NCBI GenBank assembly: GCA_035655155.1
Contig: DASRVH010000032.1
Coordinates: forward strand, 1 to 40,579
From: Lentisalinibacter sp035655155
GTDB taxonomy: Bacteria > Pseudomonadota > Gammaproteobacteria > Steroidobacterales > Woeseiaceae
Direction: 5' to 3'
Length of the DNA: 40,579 nucleotides
A program made the position numbers and the translations under genes. Every line of letters begins with the position of its first letter. Within the stretch, counting starts at the first letter, position 1. Of the stretch, positions 1 through 8,515 are shown in pieces. The notes under the pieces were generated by a model. The model made no database searches. It had not been told where the DNA came from and saw only the letters and a program-made list of their open reading frames with translations.

Positions 1-1601
1 ACCTCGTCGAAGCGGGTCTCCTCGAAGTCCGTGTTGATGGTGGAGTCGGCGTCGATGCCCATGGCCTGGCGCAGCTGGCCGATGCCCACCGTCTGGGTCA
101 GCTTGACCATGCCCCACTGCTTGTCGCAGAGAACCACGTACACCAGCGGCAGTTTCTCGCGCACCGCGGTCTCCACCTCCTGCATATGCATGGCCATGGC
201 GCCGTCGCCGATGATGCAGACCACGGGGCGATCCGGGCAGGCCGTCTTCACGCCCAGAGCCTGGCCGACGCCGGCACCGAGCATGCCGAACTTGAACGTT
301 GAGTAGACCGCATCCGGCCTGGCGTTGCGATAGTAGTGCGCGCACCACACCGCCGTGTTGCCGCCGTCGATCACCAGCATGCCGTCGTCGCCGAACACCT
401 CCCGCGCCTTCGCCGGCACGTGGGCCGGATGCATGGGCGAGGTGTCCGAGGCGAGCACGGCGTCCAGGCTGGCCCGGACCTTCGCGCGGGCTTCGGCGAG
501 TTCCGCGATGGCCTGACCGCGCGTGGTTATCAGCGCCTCGGCCACCGGCTCGCGCTCCAGTTCGGCGCGCAGCGCCCGCAGGAACACCTTGACGTCGCCG
601 ACGATGCCGAGGTCCACGGGGCGGTTGCGGCCGATGATGTCCGGGTCGATGTCCACCTGGACGGTGCGCTTGGGCACCTCCGGGTCCGTACCGCCCCAGA
701 AGCGGCCGCGGCCCCACCAGTCGGTCTCGCCGACCCGGGAGCCGAGAATCAGGAACAGGTCGCTGCGGCCGCGCGCCTCCCGGGCCACGTCCAGGGTGCT
801 GTTGGGTATGGCCAGCGGGCTGGATTCGTCCAGCGCGCCGCGGGCGCCCCAGCTGACCGTGACGGGCGCCTGCAGCAGATCGGCCACGGCCTGCAGCTCT
901 TGCGCGGCATCGCCATGCACGATGCCCGTTCCGCCGTGGAGCATCGGCAGCTGCGCCTCGCGCAGCATGTCCGCCGCCGCACGCACCTGATCGGGATCGA
1001 CTGCCAGCGGCGTCACCGGCCGGTAGCCGGCCGGCTCGCGAAGGAAGTCGGCGGGATAATCCGCGGGCCCGTTCATCAGGTTCTCGGGCACGTCCAGGTG
1101 GACGACGCCGGGACGCCCGATCCAGGACATGCGGAACGCCTCCCGGGCCAGCTCCGGCAGCCGGTCCGGCGTGGCCACCGCGCCCGACCACTTGCTCATG
1201 GGCGCCGTGGTGCCCACCTGATCGAAGTACTGGAACGTCCCGCCCCGGTCCGGATACGCGAGCCCGGTGCGCCGGCAGCTCGTGATCAGCAGCACCCGGT
1301 TGCCCTCGCCCTGCTCCACGGCCACGCCGGGCAGGATGTTGGCCACGCCGGGACCGTTGCTGGCCATGCAGACGCCGAGCTTGCCGGTGGCCCGGGCATA
1401 GGCGCCGGCCATGTGCGCAGCGGTGGATTCATGCCGCGGCGAAACCAGCCGGATGCCGTACTTCTGGAACGCGGTGTAGAAGCCGAGATAGGTGCCGTCC
1501 ACGATGCCGAAGATCGTGTCCACGCCCTCCTTCGCCAGCATGGCGGCCAGCACCTCGCCTCCGATCATCTGTTTCGTCGCGGATGATTGGTTGTCGTTCA
1601 T
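1..1601 (-). CDS. ThDP-dependent enzyme, acetolactate synthase large-subunit-like (3' end outside window)
   Basis: The reading frame is open from an ATG at 1601 to the left edge, giving 533 visible residues without a stop, so the C-terminus is missing. It has the three-part layout of the acetolactate synthase / oxalyl-CoA decarboxylase / benzoylformate decarboxylase superfamily. An N-terminal PYR domain carries the cofactor-activating glutamate (RHE, E58) followed by AGAYARATGK. A central domain follows, then a C-terminal PP domain with the diphosphate motif GDG at 465-467. Where the family usually ends this motif in NN before the GM turn, this protein reads CD (C492, D493), so the second metal ligand would be Asp. 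No regulatory small subunit is adjacent. It follows the SDR gene in the same orientation, separated by a REP cluster. The family is secure; the substrate is not, and a catabolic 2-oxoacid or acyl-CoA lyase is as likely as acetolactate synthesis. Confidence 0.85.
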   Translation of the reverse strand, partial: MNDNQSSATKQMIGGEVLAAMLAKEGVDTIFGIVDGTYLGFYTAFQKYGIRLVSPRHESTAAHMAGAYARATGKLGVCMASNGPGVANILPGVAVEQGEGNRVLLITSCRRTGLAYPDRGGTFQYFDQVGTTAPMSKWSGAVATPDRLPELAREAFRMSWIGRPGVVHLDVPENLMNGPADYPADFLREPAGYRPVTPLAVDPDQVRAAADMLREAQLPMLHGGTGIVHGDAAQELQAVADLLQAPVTVSWGARGALDESSPLAIPNSTLDVAREARGRSDLFLILGSRVGETDWWGRGRFWGGTDPEVPKRTVQVDIDPDIIGRNRPVDLGIVGDVKVFLRALRAELEREPVAEALITTRGQAIAELAEARAKVRASLDAVLASDTSPMHPAHVPAKAREVFGDDGMLVIDGGNTAVWCAHYYRNARPDAVYSTFKFGMLGAGVGQALGVKTACPDRPVVCIIGDGAMAMHMQEVETAVREKLPLVYVVLCDKQWGMVKLTQTVGIGQLRQAMGIDADSTINTDFEETRFDE

Positions 1602-1630
1602 CGTCTCCCCCCTCGCGTTTCTCATGCAGG

Positions 1631-1740
1631 TAGGAGGGCCTTCAGGCCCGACCCCCGTTTTTGAAGATGGCAATCGGGGTCGGGCCTGAAGGCCCTCGTA
1701 CAGCCCGATATCGAATCGGGGATAAATCCCCTCCTACAAC
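1631..1740. repeat. REP cluster: inverted pair plus a third variant unit
   Basis: A unit with core AGGAGGGCCTTCAGGCCC starts at 1631. It is repeated in inverted orientation at about 1674-1699, giving a hairpin of two head-to-head REPs. A third unit on the minus strand (about 1714-1740) has a variant core, AGGAGGGGATTTATCCCC. The cluster lies between the SDR and ThDP genes. The TAG of the third unit's GTAGGAGG start is also the stop codon of the SDR gene (1734-1736). REP palindromes of this form are typical gammaproteobacterial intergenic repeats. Confidence 0.85.
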
Positions 1741-2498
1741 CTTAATGCACCGTCCACCTCGATGCAGCGGCCGTTCACGTAGTCGTTCTCCAGGATGAAC
1801 TGCACCGCGTGGGCGATCTCGTCCGGGTCGCCCACGCGGCCGGATGGTATGCCTTTGGTGAGTTTCTCGCGGGCTTCCGGCTTCATGGACATCACCATCT
1901 CCGTGCCGATGAAGCCCGGCGCGATGGCCGCTGCGCGGATGCCGTAGCGGGCGAACTCCTTGGCCCACACCACGGCCATCGCCTCGACGCCGGCCTTGGT
2001 GGCCGAGTAGTTCACCTGGCCCATGTTGCCCGCGCGGGAAATGGAGGAGATGTTGATGATGCAGCCCTTCGAGCCGGTGGCGATCATCTTCGCCGCCGCC
2101 TCCCGGCCGCACAGGAAGACGCCGGTGAGGTTCACGTCGACGACCAGTTGCCACTGTTCCAGCGACATCTTCGAGACCAGCTCGCCGTCCTTGACCTTCA
2201 GCGTCAGTGCGTCCCGGGTGATGCCGGCGTTATTGACCAGCCCGTGCAGCGCGCCGAAATCACTGCCGATGTCCTCGAACAGCGTGACCACCGACTCCTC
2301 CTCGGCGACGTTGGCCTTGTAAACCGCCACCTGGGACGAGCCGGCCTTCTCGCATTCCGAGGCGGTCGACTTCAGGGCGTCCTCGTCGAGGTCCACCAGG
2401 GCCAGCTTCGCGCCGCGGGAGGCCAGGCGGAGTGCCATCGCGGCGCCGAGTCCGCGCCCGCCACCGGTGATCGCAATGGTCTTGTCTTTGAGGTCCAT
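1734..2498 (-). CDS. SDR-family oxidoreductase (FabG/PhaB-like)
   Basis: This 254-residue classical short-chain dehydrogenase has every expected motif: nucleotide loop TGGGRGLG at 11-18, NNAG at 89-92, catalytic Ser about 151, YSATK with Tyr164 and Lys168, and PGFIGTEM after the active site. Asp36 at the end of the second strand favours NAD(H) by general SDR rules, whereas acetoacetyl-CoA and 3-ketoacyl-ACP reductases usually use NADPH. It lies 42 nt downstream of phaC in the same orientation, so a role as a 3-hydroxyacyl-CoA dehydrogenase/reductase in PHA or branched acyl-CoA metabolism is plausible but inferred. The C-terminus ends inside a REP repeat, which supplies the TAG stop. Confidence 0.88.
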   Translation of the reverse strand: MDLKDKTIAITGGGRGLGAAMALRLASRGAKLALVDLDEDALKSTASECEKAGSSQVAVYKANVAEEESVVTLFEDIGSDFGALHGLVNNAGITRDALTLKVKDGELVSKMSLEQWQLVVDVNLTGVFLCGREAAAKMIATGSKGCIINISSISRAGNMGQVNYSATKAGVEAMAVVWAKEFARYGIRAAAIAPGFIGTEMVMSMKPEAREKLTKGIPSGRVGDPDEIAHAVQFILENDYVNGRCIEVDGALRL

Positions 2499-2540
2499 GG
2501 GAATGATTGCTCCTCGTTGTCGTTATCGAATGCGTGTCGT

Positions 2541-4337
2541 TCAGCCGAAGACGTACTCGCCCGGCGCATCGCGCAGCGGGCGGTAGCCCTTGCGCGGCGC
2601 GCCCACGGACGGCGGCTTCACCCGGCTGGTGGTCTGCGCGTCCAGCCACGCGTCCCACACCGGCCACCAGGAGCCGTCCTCCGGCGGCGTCTCGGCCAGC
2701 CACCGCTCCGGCGCGATGTAGCTCTCGCCCGGCGCGTGGGTGCGCAGGCGGTAGCGGCGCCGCGGATGGCTGGGGCCGCTGATGATACCTGCATTGTGGC
2801 CGCCGCTGGTGAGCAGGAAGGTCACCTCCGCGTTGGTCAGCCGGTTGATCTTGTACACGGACTTCCACGGCGCGACGTGATCGGTCTCCGTGCCGACGAC
2901 GAACAGCGGCACGTCGATGGCGTCAAGGTGCACCTTCTCGTCCTCCACCTCGAAGCGGCCCTCGGCCAGGTCGTTGTCCAGGTACAGCCGGCGCAAGTAG
3001 TCGGAATGCATGCGCGGCGGCATGCGGGTGCCGTCGGCGTTCCAGGCCATGAGGTCGTTCAGCTGCGGCTCCTTGCCGAGGACGTAGCGGTCGACCGCGG
3101 GCGCGTACACGAGATCGCTCACTCTGAGGGCGGCGAACGCGCCACCCATGTTCTCGACGCCGAGATAGCCCTGCTTCCACATGAAGCTGTCGAGGAACGA
3201 GACGATGCTGTCGGAGAGAAACAGCCGGATCTCGCCGGCCTCCGTGAAGTCCGCCTGAGCGGCGAAGATCGTCAGCGACTTCAGCCGCTCGTCGCCGTCC
3301 CGGGCCATCTTCGCCGCGGCGACGTAGGCCAGCGTGCCGCCGATGCAATAACCCACCAGGTGGATCTTGCGCCGCGGCACGATGGCGCTCACCGCGTCCA
3401 GCGCATCCATGATGCCCAGGTTCAGGTAGTCGTCCATGCCCAGGTCCCGGTCGGCTTCGGTCGGGTTCTTCCAGGAAATCATGAACACCGTCTTGCCCTG
3501 CTCCACCAGGTAGCGGACCAGCGAGTTCTTCGGCGAGAGATCCAGGATGTAGTACTTCATGATCCAGGCGGGAGTGATCAGCACCGGCTCGGCGCCCACC
3601 TCCCCGGTCTGCGGCGTGTACTGGATCACCTCGATCAGGCGGTTCTCGTAGACCACCTTGCCCGGCGTCACGGCCACGCTCTCGCCGGGCCGGTAGGCCT
3701 CGACCCCCGGCGGCGGCAGGTTGCGCGCCTTGCGCAGCTGGTCGTCCACGAGGTTGCGCGCGCCGCGCAGCAGATTGCGGCCCCGCTCCGCGACGGTGGT
3801 CTGGATGACATCCGGATTCGTGACCGGCACGTTCATCGGCGAGGCGAGGCTCAGGATCTGCTGCGCCATGAAGGCGACCAGCTGTTCACGGGACCGGTCG
3901 ACGCCGTCCACGCCGGTGGTGGCCTCGTGCCACCAGTTCTGGCTGAGCTGATACCCCTGGGCCATCACGTTGAACGGCCAGCGCTGCCAGGCCTCGCTCT
4001 GCATCCGCCGCTCCGTGATCCGCGCCGGCGGTTCCCCGCCGCGGCCGAACATGGCCTTGAGGTTGTAGATGCCCAGCTGGACGGTCTTGCGTATGAAGCT
4101 CTGAGTGAGCAGCGCGACCTTGCCAGGCGAGAGGGTGAGATGCACCAGCCAGTCGAGGTACGCCAGCGAGAGCTCCACCGGCGACATGCCCCGGGTGGCG
4201 CGGGCGATCAGCGAACGCACCTCCCGGTCCAGCTTCCCGGCATTCTGCGTGGTCAGCGGCTGATATTCCCTGACGAAATCGTCCAGTGATGCCGCCAGAG
4301 AGGTCCCTTTTTCTTCTCCGCCACCCTTGTCCGCCAT
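2541..4337 (-). CDS. phaC: Class I poly(3-hydroxyalkanoate) synthase
   Basis: The enzyme polymerises 3-hydroxyacyl-CoA into polyester on the granule surface. From the ATG at 4337 (MADKGGG) the protein is 598 residues, normal for a class I synthase. The frame stays open upstream to 4586, but that extension runs through REP DNA and is unlikely to be translated. The PhaC N-terminal domain (about 70-240) is followed by an alpha/beta-hydrolase fold. The lipase-box-like GYCIGG gives nucleophile Cys331, with Asp486 (ETDHVAPW) and His514 (GGHNAGI) completing the triad. No phaA, phaE or phasin gene is visible. It lies downstream of the carboxylase genes and 42 nt upstream of the SDR gene. Confidence 0.95.
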   Translation of the reverse strand: MADKGGGEEKGTSLAASLDDFVREYQPLTTQNAGKLDREVRSLIARATRGMSPVELSLAYLDWLVHLTLSPGKVALLTQSFIRKTVQLGIYNLKAMFGRGGEPPARITERRMQSEAWQRWPFNVMAQGYQLSQNWWHEATTGVDGVDRSREQLVAFMAQQILSLASPMNVPVTNPDVIQTTVAERGRNLLRGARNLVDDQLRKARNLPPPGVEAYRPGESVAVTPGKVVYENRLIEVIQYTPQTGEVGAEPVLITPAWIMKYYILDLSPKNSLVRYLVEQGKTVFMISWKNPTEADRDLGMDDYLNLGIMDALDAVSAIVPRRKIHLVGYCIGGTLAYVAAAKMARDGDERLKSLTIFAAQADFTEAGEIRLFLSDSIVSFLDSFMWKQGYLGVENMGGAFAALRVSDLVYAPAVDRYVLGKEPQLNDLMAWNADGTRMPPRMHSDYLRRLYLDNDLAEGRFEVEDEKVHLDAIDVPLFVVGTETDHVAPWKSVYKINRLTNAEVTFLLTSGGHNAGIISGPSHPRRRYRLRTHAPGESYIAPERWLAETPPEDGSWWPVWDAWLDAQTTSRVKPPSVGAPRKGYRPLRDAPGEYVFG

Positions 4338-4428
4338 CGTCTCGACCCCGCATCGTGCACAAAAAGGCTCGCCCGATGCTACAGGCTTTTTGCGCTGCAG
4401 CAATTCGGGTAAACCGAAACGCACCACA

Positions 4429-4516
4429 GTAGGAGGGCCTTCAGGCCCGATCCAGGTTTCTCCAGACGTTGGCACGTCATCGAGCGGATTCCCCCGCAGG
4501 GCGGCCAGGATAGAAA
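4429..4516 (+). repeat. REP unit followed by a second short repeat
   Basis: The gap upstream of phaC holds a single REP unit (4429-4453, core AGGAGGGCCTTCAGGCCC). About 40 bp later comes CCCCCGCAGGGCGGCCA plus GATAGAAA (4491-4516). The same two blocks occur in the same order and orientation at 19763-19914, there with an inverted copy between them. This copy looks like a shorter, internally deleted version of that composite. Confidence 0.75.
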
Positions 4517-4525
4517 GGTGCGGCG

Positions 4526-5323
4526 CTATTTCACCGTGTGGCGGGTGCCTGGTTCGGGCGGGTCTTCCGGCGGGCCGGCGAAGCACTGGGCCATGGCCAT
4601 CCAGCGAACGGCGGTCTCGCCCTTCACGTCGAGACTCGTATCCGCCACGTTGCGGGTCTGGGTCACCACCTGGCAGAACTCGGTGGCGTCACCGGCCACG
4701 TAGTTCACGTCGCTCGGCTCGTTGAACTCCCAGACGGCGCCGGAGGGCGCATCGAGGCGGACGAACGGCGGCTGCTCCGGCATCTCCAGGCCCCGATTGC
4801 GGAAGGTCCAGCCGAAGGTGTTGATGCCGAGCACGGCGATGTTCTTTATCCGGTCGGTGTCCCGGCGCACGACGCCGAGTTCGTCGTAGACCTCCTGGCC
4901 GTGGGCCCACGTCTCCATGTGGCGGGCCGTGATGGCCGAGCGCACGCTCATGTCCGGGCCGGCCCATTGCACGCGCGACTTCGGGTCCGCCTCGCCGAAG
5001 CGCTCGCACATCGGCAGGTAGAACTCCCGCCACGCCTCCAGCAGGGCGCGGCCGGCGAGCTCGCCGCGCCACTTCCGCTCGAAGGCCCGCATGCCGCCTC
5101 TCTGCACCGCGGCCATCACCTCCGTCATGAACTGCTGGAACGCCTCCGGGTCCGCCAGCGACAGCGCGGCCGCCCGGTTCCAGATGTGCAGGTGGCCGAC
5201 GACGTCGTCGATGGTCCAGCCCTTGAACTGGGTGGGCCGTGCGAACTGCTCGTCGGCCAGCGGCGCGAGCAGCTGGTGAAGCGCCTCGCTCTCGTCGCGG
5301 AAATCGATCACCTGCTGGAACAT
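4526..5323 (-). CDS. TIGR03084-type protein (DinB / maleylpyruvate-isomerase-like fold)
   Basis: This 265-residue protein resembles the TIGR03084 family, which shares the DinB-like four-helix metal-binding domain of mycothiol-dependent maleylpyruvate isomerase. The GHLHIW segment gives His44, and RHMETWAH gives Glu137 and His141 in ExxxH spacing. Together these match the H...E...H metal triad of the fold. A C-terminal domain follows (about 165-250). The biochemical function of the family is unknown to me. Homologues are often seen beside fatty acid, steroid or terpenoid catabolic genes, which agrees with this context. It starts 27 nt after the nitronate monooxygenase-like gene ends and is probably co-transcribed with it. 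Confidence 0.8.
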   Translation of the reverse strand: MFQQVIDFRDESEALHQLLAPLADEQFARPTQFKGWTIDDVVGHLHIWNRAAALSLADPEAFQQFMTEVMAAVQRGGMRAFERKWRGELAGRALLEAWREFYLPMCERFGEADPKSRVQWAGPDMSVRSAITARHMETWAHGQEVYDELGVVRRDTDRIKNIAVLGINTFGWTFRNRGLEMPEQPPFVRLDAPSGAVWEFNEPSDVNYVAGDATEFCQVVTQTRNVADTSLDVKGETAVRWMAMAQCFAGPPEDPPEPGTRHTVK

Positions 5324-5350
5324 GGCTGCCTCCCCGGTCGCCGTGGGATT

Positions 5351-6490
5351 TCAGTCGTCGAGGAACTCGCCGAGCCGCTCGTAGGCGGCGAGGAAATCCT
5401 CCTGGAACTCCTGCACCACGGCGCGCACGGACTTCTCCTGGTTCATGAGACCGACGCCCTGGCCCACCCAGTAGGTGGCGAGCTCGCCCGCGCCGGCGTG
5501 ACCGCCCTGGGCCAGCTTGTCCAGCTTCCTGAGCGCCGGCTCGCTGACCAGGGACTGCAGCGGCATGGGCAGGGGCTGCGGGCTGTCGCCGGACTCCCAG
5601 GCATCGGTCCACGGCGAGCGCAGCTGACGCGACGGTTTGCCCGTGCGGCTGCGCGAGCGCACGGTGTCCCGCGAGCTCGCCTTCAGCATCTTCTCCTTCA
5701 CCACCGGGTTGGTCTCGGCCTCGGCCGTGGTCAGCCAGACGGAGCCGGTCCAGGCGCCGTCCGCGCCCATGGCCATGCAGGCCGCCATCTGCCGGCCGGT
5801 GACGATGCCGCCGGCAGCCAGGATCGGCACGTCGCTGATGGGCCGCACCGCCTCGCAGACCTCCGGCACCAGCACCAGGGTGGAAACGTCGCCGCAGTGG
5901 CCGCCGGCTTCACCGCCGGCCACCACCAGGATGTCGACGCCGGCGTTCACCTGGCGGATGGCATGTTCCTTCGCACCGACCAGCGCCGCAACGGCCACGT
6001 CGTGCTGCTTGCCCATGTCGAGCATGATCTGCGGCGGCACGCCGAGTGCGTTGGCGATGAGCTTGATGGGATGGGAGAACGCCACCTCCAGCAGCTCGCC
6101 GGCGCCGCCTTCCTGCAGGTTCTTCGCGAAGCGCACGTGCTCGCGCCGCTCATCGTCCAGGTCTTCCGTGGGGATGTCCCGACTCGCGAGCAGGCCCGCT
6201 GCGAACTGCTTGTGCGCGTCCGGTACGGCGGCGAGCAACTGATTCTCGTCGAAGGACTGGCCCTTGCCCTCCACCTTGTTGGGCACGATCAGGTCCACGC
6301 CGTAGGGCTTGCCGTCGACATGGTCGTCGATCCAGGAAAGCTCCTCCTCGAGCCGGTCGGGCGGCAGCGTCACCGCGCCGAACACGCCCATACCGCCGGC
6401 ACGGGAGACGGCCGCCACCACGTCGCGGCAGTGGCTGAAAGCGAACAGCGGGAACTCGATGCCGAGTCGCTCGCACAGGGCTGATTTCAT
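5351..6490 (-). CDS. Nitronate monooxygenase / NPD-type FMN flavoprotein
   Basis: This 379-residue TIM-barrel flavoprotein belongs to the 2-nitropropane dioxygenase-like family. Visible markers are the N-terminal strand PLFAFSHCRDVVAAVSRAGG, the family signature GGEAGGHCGD at 192-201 with the conserved His198, and the FMN phosphate-binding AAGGI at 225-229. Many members found in acyl-CoA catabolic operons do not act on nitroalkanes; some are enoyl reductases or of unknown role. A redox step on an unsaturated terpenoid or acyl-CoA intermediate is possible here, but that is inference. It lies 33 nt after the carboxylase alpha gene and precedes the TIGR03084 gene by 27 nt. Confidence 0.85.
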   Translation of the reverse strand: MKSALCERLGIEFPLFAFSHCRDVVAAVSRAGGMGVFGAVTLPPDRLEEELSWIDDHVDGKPYGVDLIVPNKVEGKGQSFDENQLLAAVPDAHKQFAAGLLASRDIPTEDLDDERREHVRFAKNLQEGGAGELLEVAFSHPIKLIANALGVPPQIMLDMGKQHDVAVAALVGAKEHAIRQVNAGVDILVVAGGEAGGHCGDVSTLVLVPEVCEAVRPISDVPILAAGGIVTGRQMAACMAMGADGAWTGSVWLTTAEAETNPVVKEKMLKASSRDTVRSRSRTGKPSRQLRSPWTDAWESGDSPQPLPMPLQSLVSEPALRKLDKLAQGGHAGAGELATYWVGQGVGLMNQEKSVRAVVQEFQEDFLAAYERLGEFLDD

Positions 6491-6523
6491 AGATTCCTCC
6501 AGTGAGTCAGGATCGCCGGCGGC

Positions 6524-8515
6524 TCAGGCCGCGTCGTCGTCCGCCGGCTCGATTTCCAGGATCAGTTCGTCGGCCGCCACTTGTCGGCCGGCCTCGCAGT
6601 GCACGGCGGTGACCACGCCGTCGATCTCAGCGCGCACCTCGTGCTGCATCTTCATCGCCTCCAGCACCAGCAGGCGGGTGCCCCGCGTGACGGTTGCGCC
6701 GGGCGCGACGGCGATCTCGGTGATCAGCCCGTGCATGGCCGCGGCCACGCGGCCGCCGCCGACCTCCTCGGCCGCCGCGACGCTCTCTCTCAGATTCTCG
6801 AACGCAGCGGCGCGCCCGTCCACCGACACGTGGATGAACCCCGGGCGGGACAGGTGGAACAGCACCTCCACGATGCGGTCGTCAATGGCAATGCGCGCCC
6901 GGTGCGCTTCCCGCCCGAGGATGCGCAGCCGCCATTCGCCGCCCGCGCCGGCCACCGTTGCCGTGCCGTCGGGCGCAGGGCTGACGGCGAGATCGACCGG
7001 CTGGCCGTCCAGCTCGTAGCGGTAGCGCGACACCAGCCGGCCGGCGCTCGACCAGCCGAGCAGCCGGGGCGATACGCCGACGCTGGCCGCCAGCGCGGCC
7101 TCGCCGGCCAGCGTATATTCCAGCAGCGCCGCGACGGCGGCATCGACTGGCTGCGGACCGCCGCCGGAGACGCCCTCGGCCTGCTCCTCGAGGAAGGCCG
7201 TCGTGGCCCGGCCCTCGGCGAAGTCCGGCCGCCGCAGCACCTCGATCAGAAAGTCCCGGTTGTTCGCCACACCGAACAGGGCCGTGCCCTCCAGCCCGCG
7301 GATCAGGTTCAGCCGGGCGGCGTCCCGGGTTTCGCCATGGCTGATGATCTTGGCCACCATCGGGTCGTACCAGGGCGAGATCTCCGAGCCGCTCGCGACG
7401 CCCGCATCCACCCGGATGCCCTCGCCCGACGGCGGCAGCCACAGATCGATGCAGCCCGTGGCCGGCATGAAGTCCCGGGCGGGGTCCTCGGCGTACAGGC
7501 GCACCTCGATGGCGTGGCCCTGCAGCGCCACTTCGTGCTGCTCGATGCCGAGGCCGCGTCCCTCGGCCACCCGCAGCTGCAGAGCGACCAGATCCAGGCC
7601 CGTCACCATCTCCGTTACCGGATGCTCGACCTGCAGCCGGGTGTTCATCTCCAGGAAGTAGAACTCACCGGACGCGTCCAGCAGGAACTCGACGGTGCCG
7701 GCGCCCCGGTAGTCGATGCTGCGGGCAGCGCCCGCCGCAGCGGCGCCCATGGCCTCGCGCAGCCTCTCGGTCATCACCGGGCATGGCGCCTCCTCCACCA
7801 CCTTCTGGTGGCGGCGCTGGACGGAGCAGTCCCGCTCGCCCAGGTGGATGACGGCGCCGTGGTCATCGGCGAATACCTGCATCTCCACGTGGCGGGCGTC
7901 GAGCACCGCCTTCTCCAGGATCAGCTCGCCGGAACCGAAGGCGTTCTCGGCCTCGCTGCGGGCGAGCGCGAGGGCGGATTCGAGATCGGCCTCGCGCTCC
8001 ACCCGGCGCATGCCGCGGCCGCCGCCGCCCGCGGCCGCCTTCACCATGACGGGATAGCCGATGTCACGGGCAGCGGCGGCGAAGGCGTCGTGGCCCTGGT
8101 CCTCGCCCTCGTAGCCGGGCACGCAGGGCACGCCCGCCTCGACCATGCGCCGCTTGGCCGCCGCCTTGTTGCCCATCAGTTCGATGGCCTCGGCGGGCGG
8201 GCCGATGAACGTGAGCCCCGCGTCGGTGCAGGCGCGCGCGAAGTCCGCGTTCTCGGCCAGGAAGCCATAGCCGGGATGCACGGCGTCGGCGCCGGCTATC
8301 TCCGCCGCGCGCAAAATAGCCTCGATGTTCAGGTAGGACTCGGCGGCGGGCGGCGGGCCGATGCGCTCGGCCGCGTCGGCCAGGCGCACGTGGGGGGCAT
8401 CCGCATCCGCCTCGGAGTACACCGCCACGGCCCGGCGGCCGGTCGCCTGAACGCCGCGGATGATGCGGCAGGCGATCTCGCCCCGGTTGGCGACGAGGAT
8501 GCACTCCAGCGTCAC
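6524..8515 (-). CDS. Acyl-CoA carboxylase alpha subunit (biotin carboxylase + biotin carrier; MCC/GCC type)
   Basis: This 663-residue subunit carboxylates its own biotin with ATP and bicarbonate. The biotin carboxylase domain begins at once (ILVANRGEIACRII), with the ATP-grasp glycine loop KAAAGGGGRGM, EMNTRLQVEHPVTE and a BC C-terminal region. A linker domain and a C-terminal biotinyl domain follow, with EAMKM (Lys622 predicted biotinylated). I chose the GTG at 8515: it overlaps the crotonase stop as GTGA, and homology to biotin carboxylases starts two residues later. The frame is open further upstream but overlaps the crotonase throughout. Together with the beta subunit and AtuA-like gene it fits methylcrotonyl- or geranyl-CoA carboxylase; sequence alone does not separate these. 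Confidence 0.92.
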   Translation of the reverse strand: MTLECILVANRGEIACRIIRGVQATGRRAVAVYSEADADAPHVRLADAAERIGPPPAAESYLNIEAILRAAEIAGADAVHPGYGFLAENADFARACTDAGLTFIGPPAEAIELMGNKAAAKRRMVEAGVPCVPGYEGEDQGHDAFAAAARDIGYPVMVKAAAGGGGRGMRRVEREADLESALALARSEAENAFGSGELILEKAVLDARHVEMQVFADDHGAVIHLGERDCSVQRRHQKVVEEAPCPVMTERLREAMGAAAAGAARSIDYRGAGTVEFLLDASGEFYFLEMNTRLQVEHPVTEMVTGLDLVALQLRVAEGRGLGIEQHEVALQGHAIEVRLYAEDPARDFMPATGCIDLWLPPSGEGIRVDAGVASGSEISPWYDPMVAKIISHGETRDAARLNLIRGLEGTALFGVANNRDFLIEVLRRPDFAEGRATTAFLEEQAEGVSGGGPQPVDAAVAALLEYTLAGEAALAASVGVSPRLLGWSSAGRLVSRYRYELDGQPVDLAVSPAPDGTATVAGAGGEWRLRILGREAHRARIAIDDRIVEVLFHLSRPGFIHVSVDGRAAAFENLRESVAAAEEVGGGRVAAAMHGLITEIAVAPGATVTRGTRLLVLEAMKMQHEVRAEIDGVVTAVHCEAGRQVAADELILEIEPADDDAA

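Noticed and set aside
336..1586. Long plus-strand open frame opposite the ThDP enzyme
   Set aside because: Antisense shadow: Arg/His/Gly-rich composition typical of high-GC antisense frames, and the opposite strand encodes a clear ThDP enzyme.
1809..4289. 826-codon plus-strand open frame over the SDR and phaC genes
   Set aside because: Antisense to two genes with full catalytic motifs; the frame has no domain-like pattern.
4338..4586. N-terminal extension of phaC
   Set aside because: The extra codons read through REP DNA and the next gene; family homology starts after the ATG at 4337.
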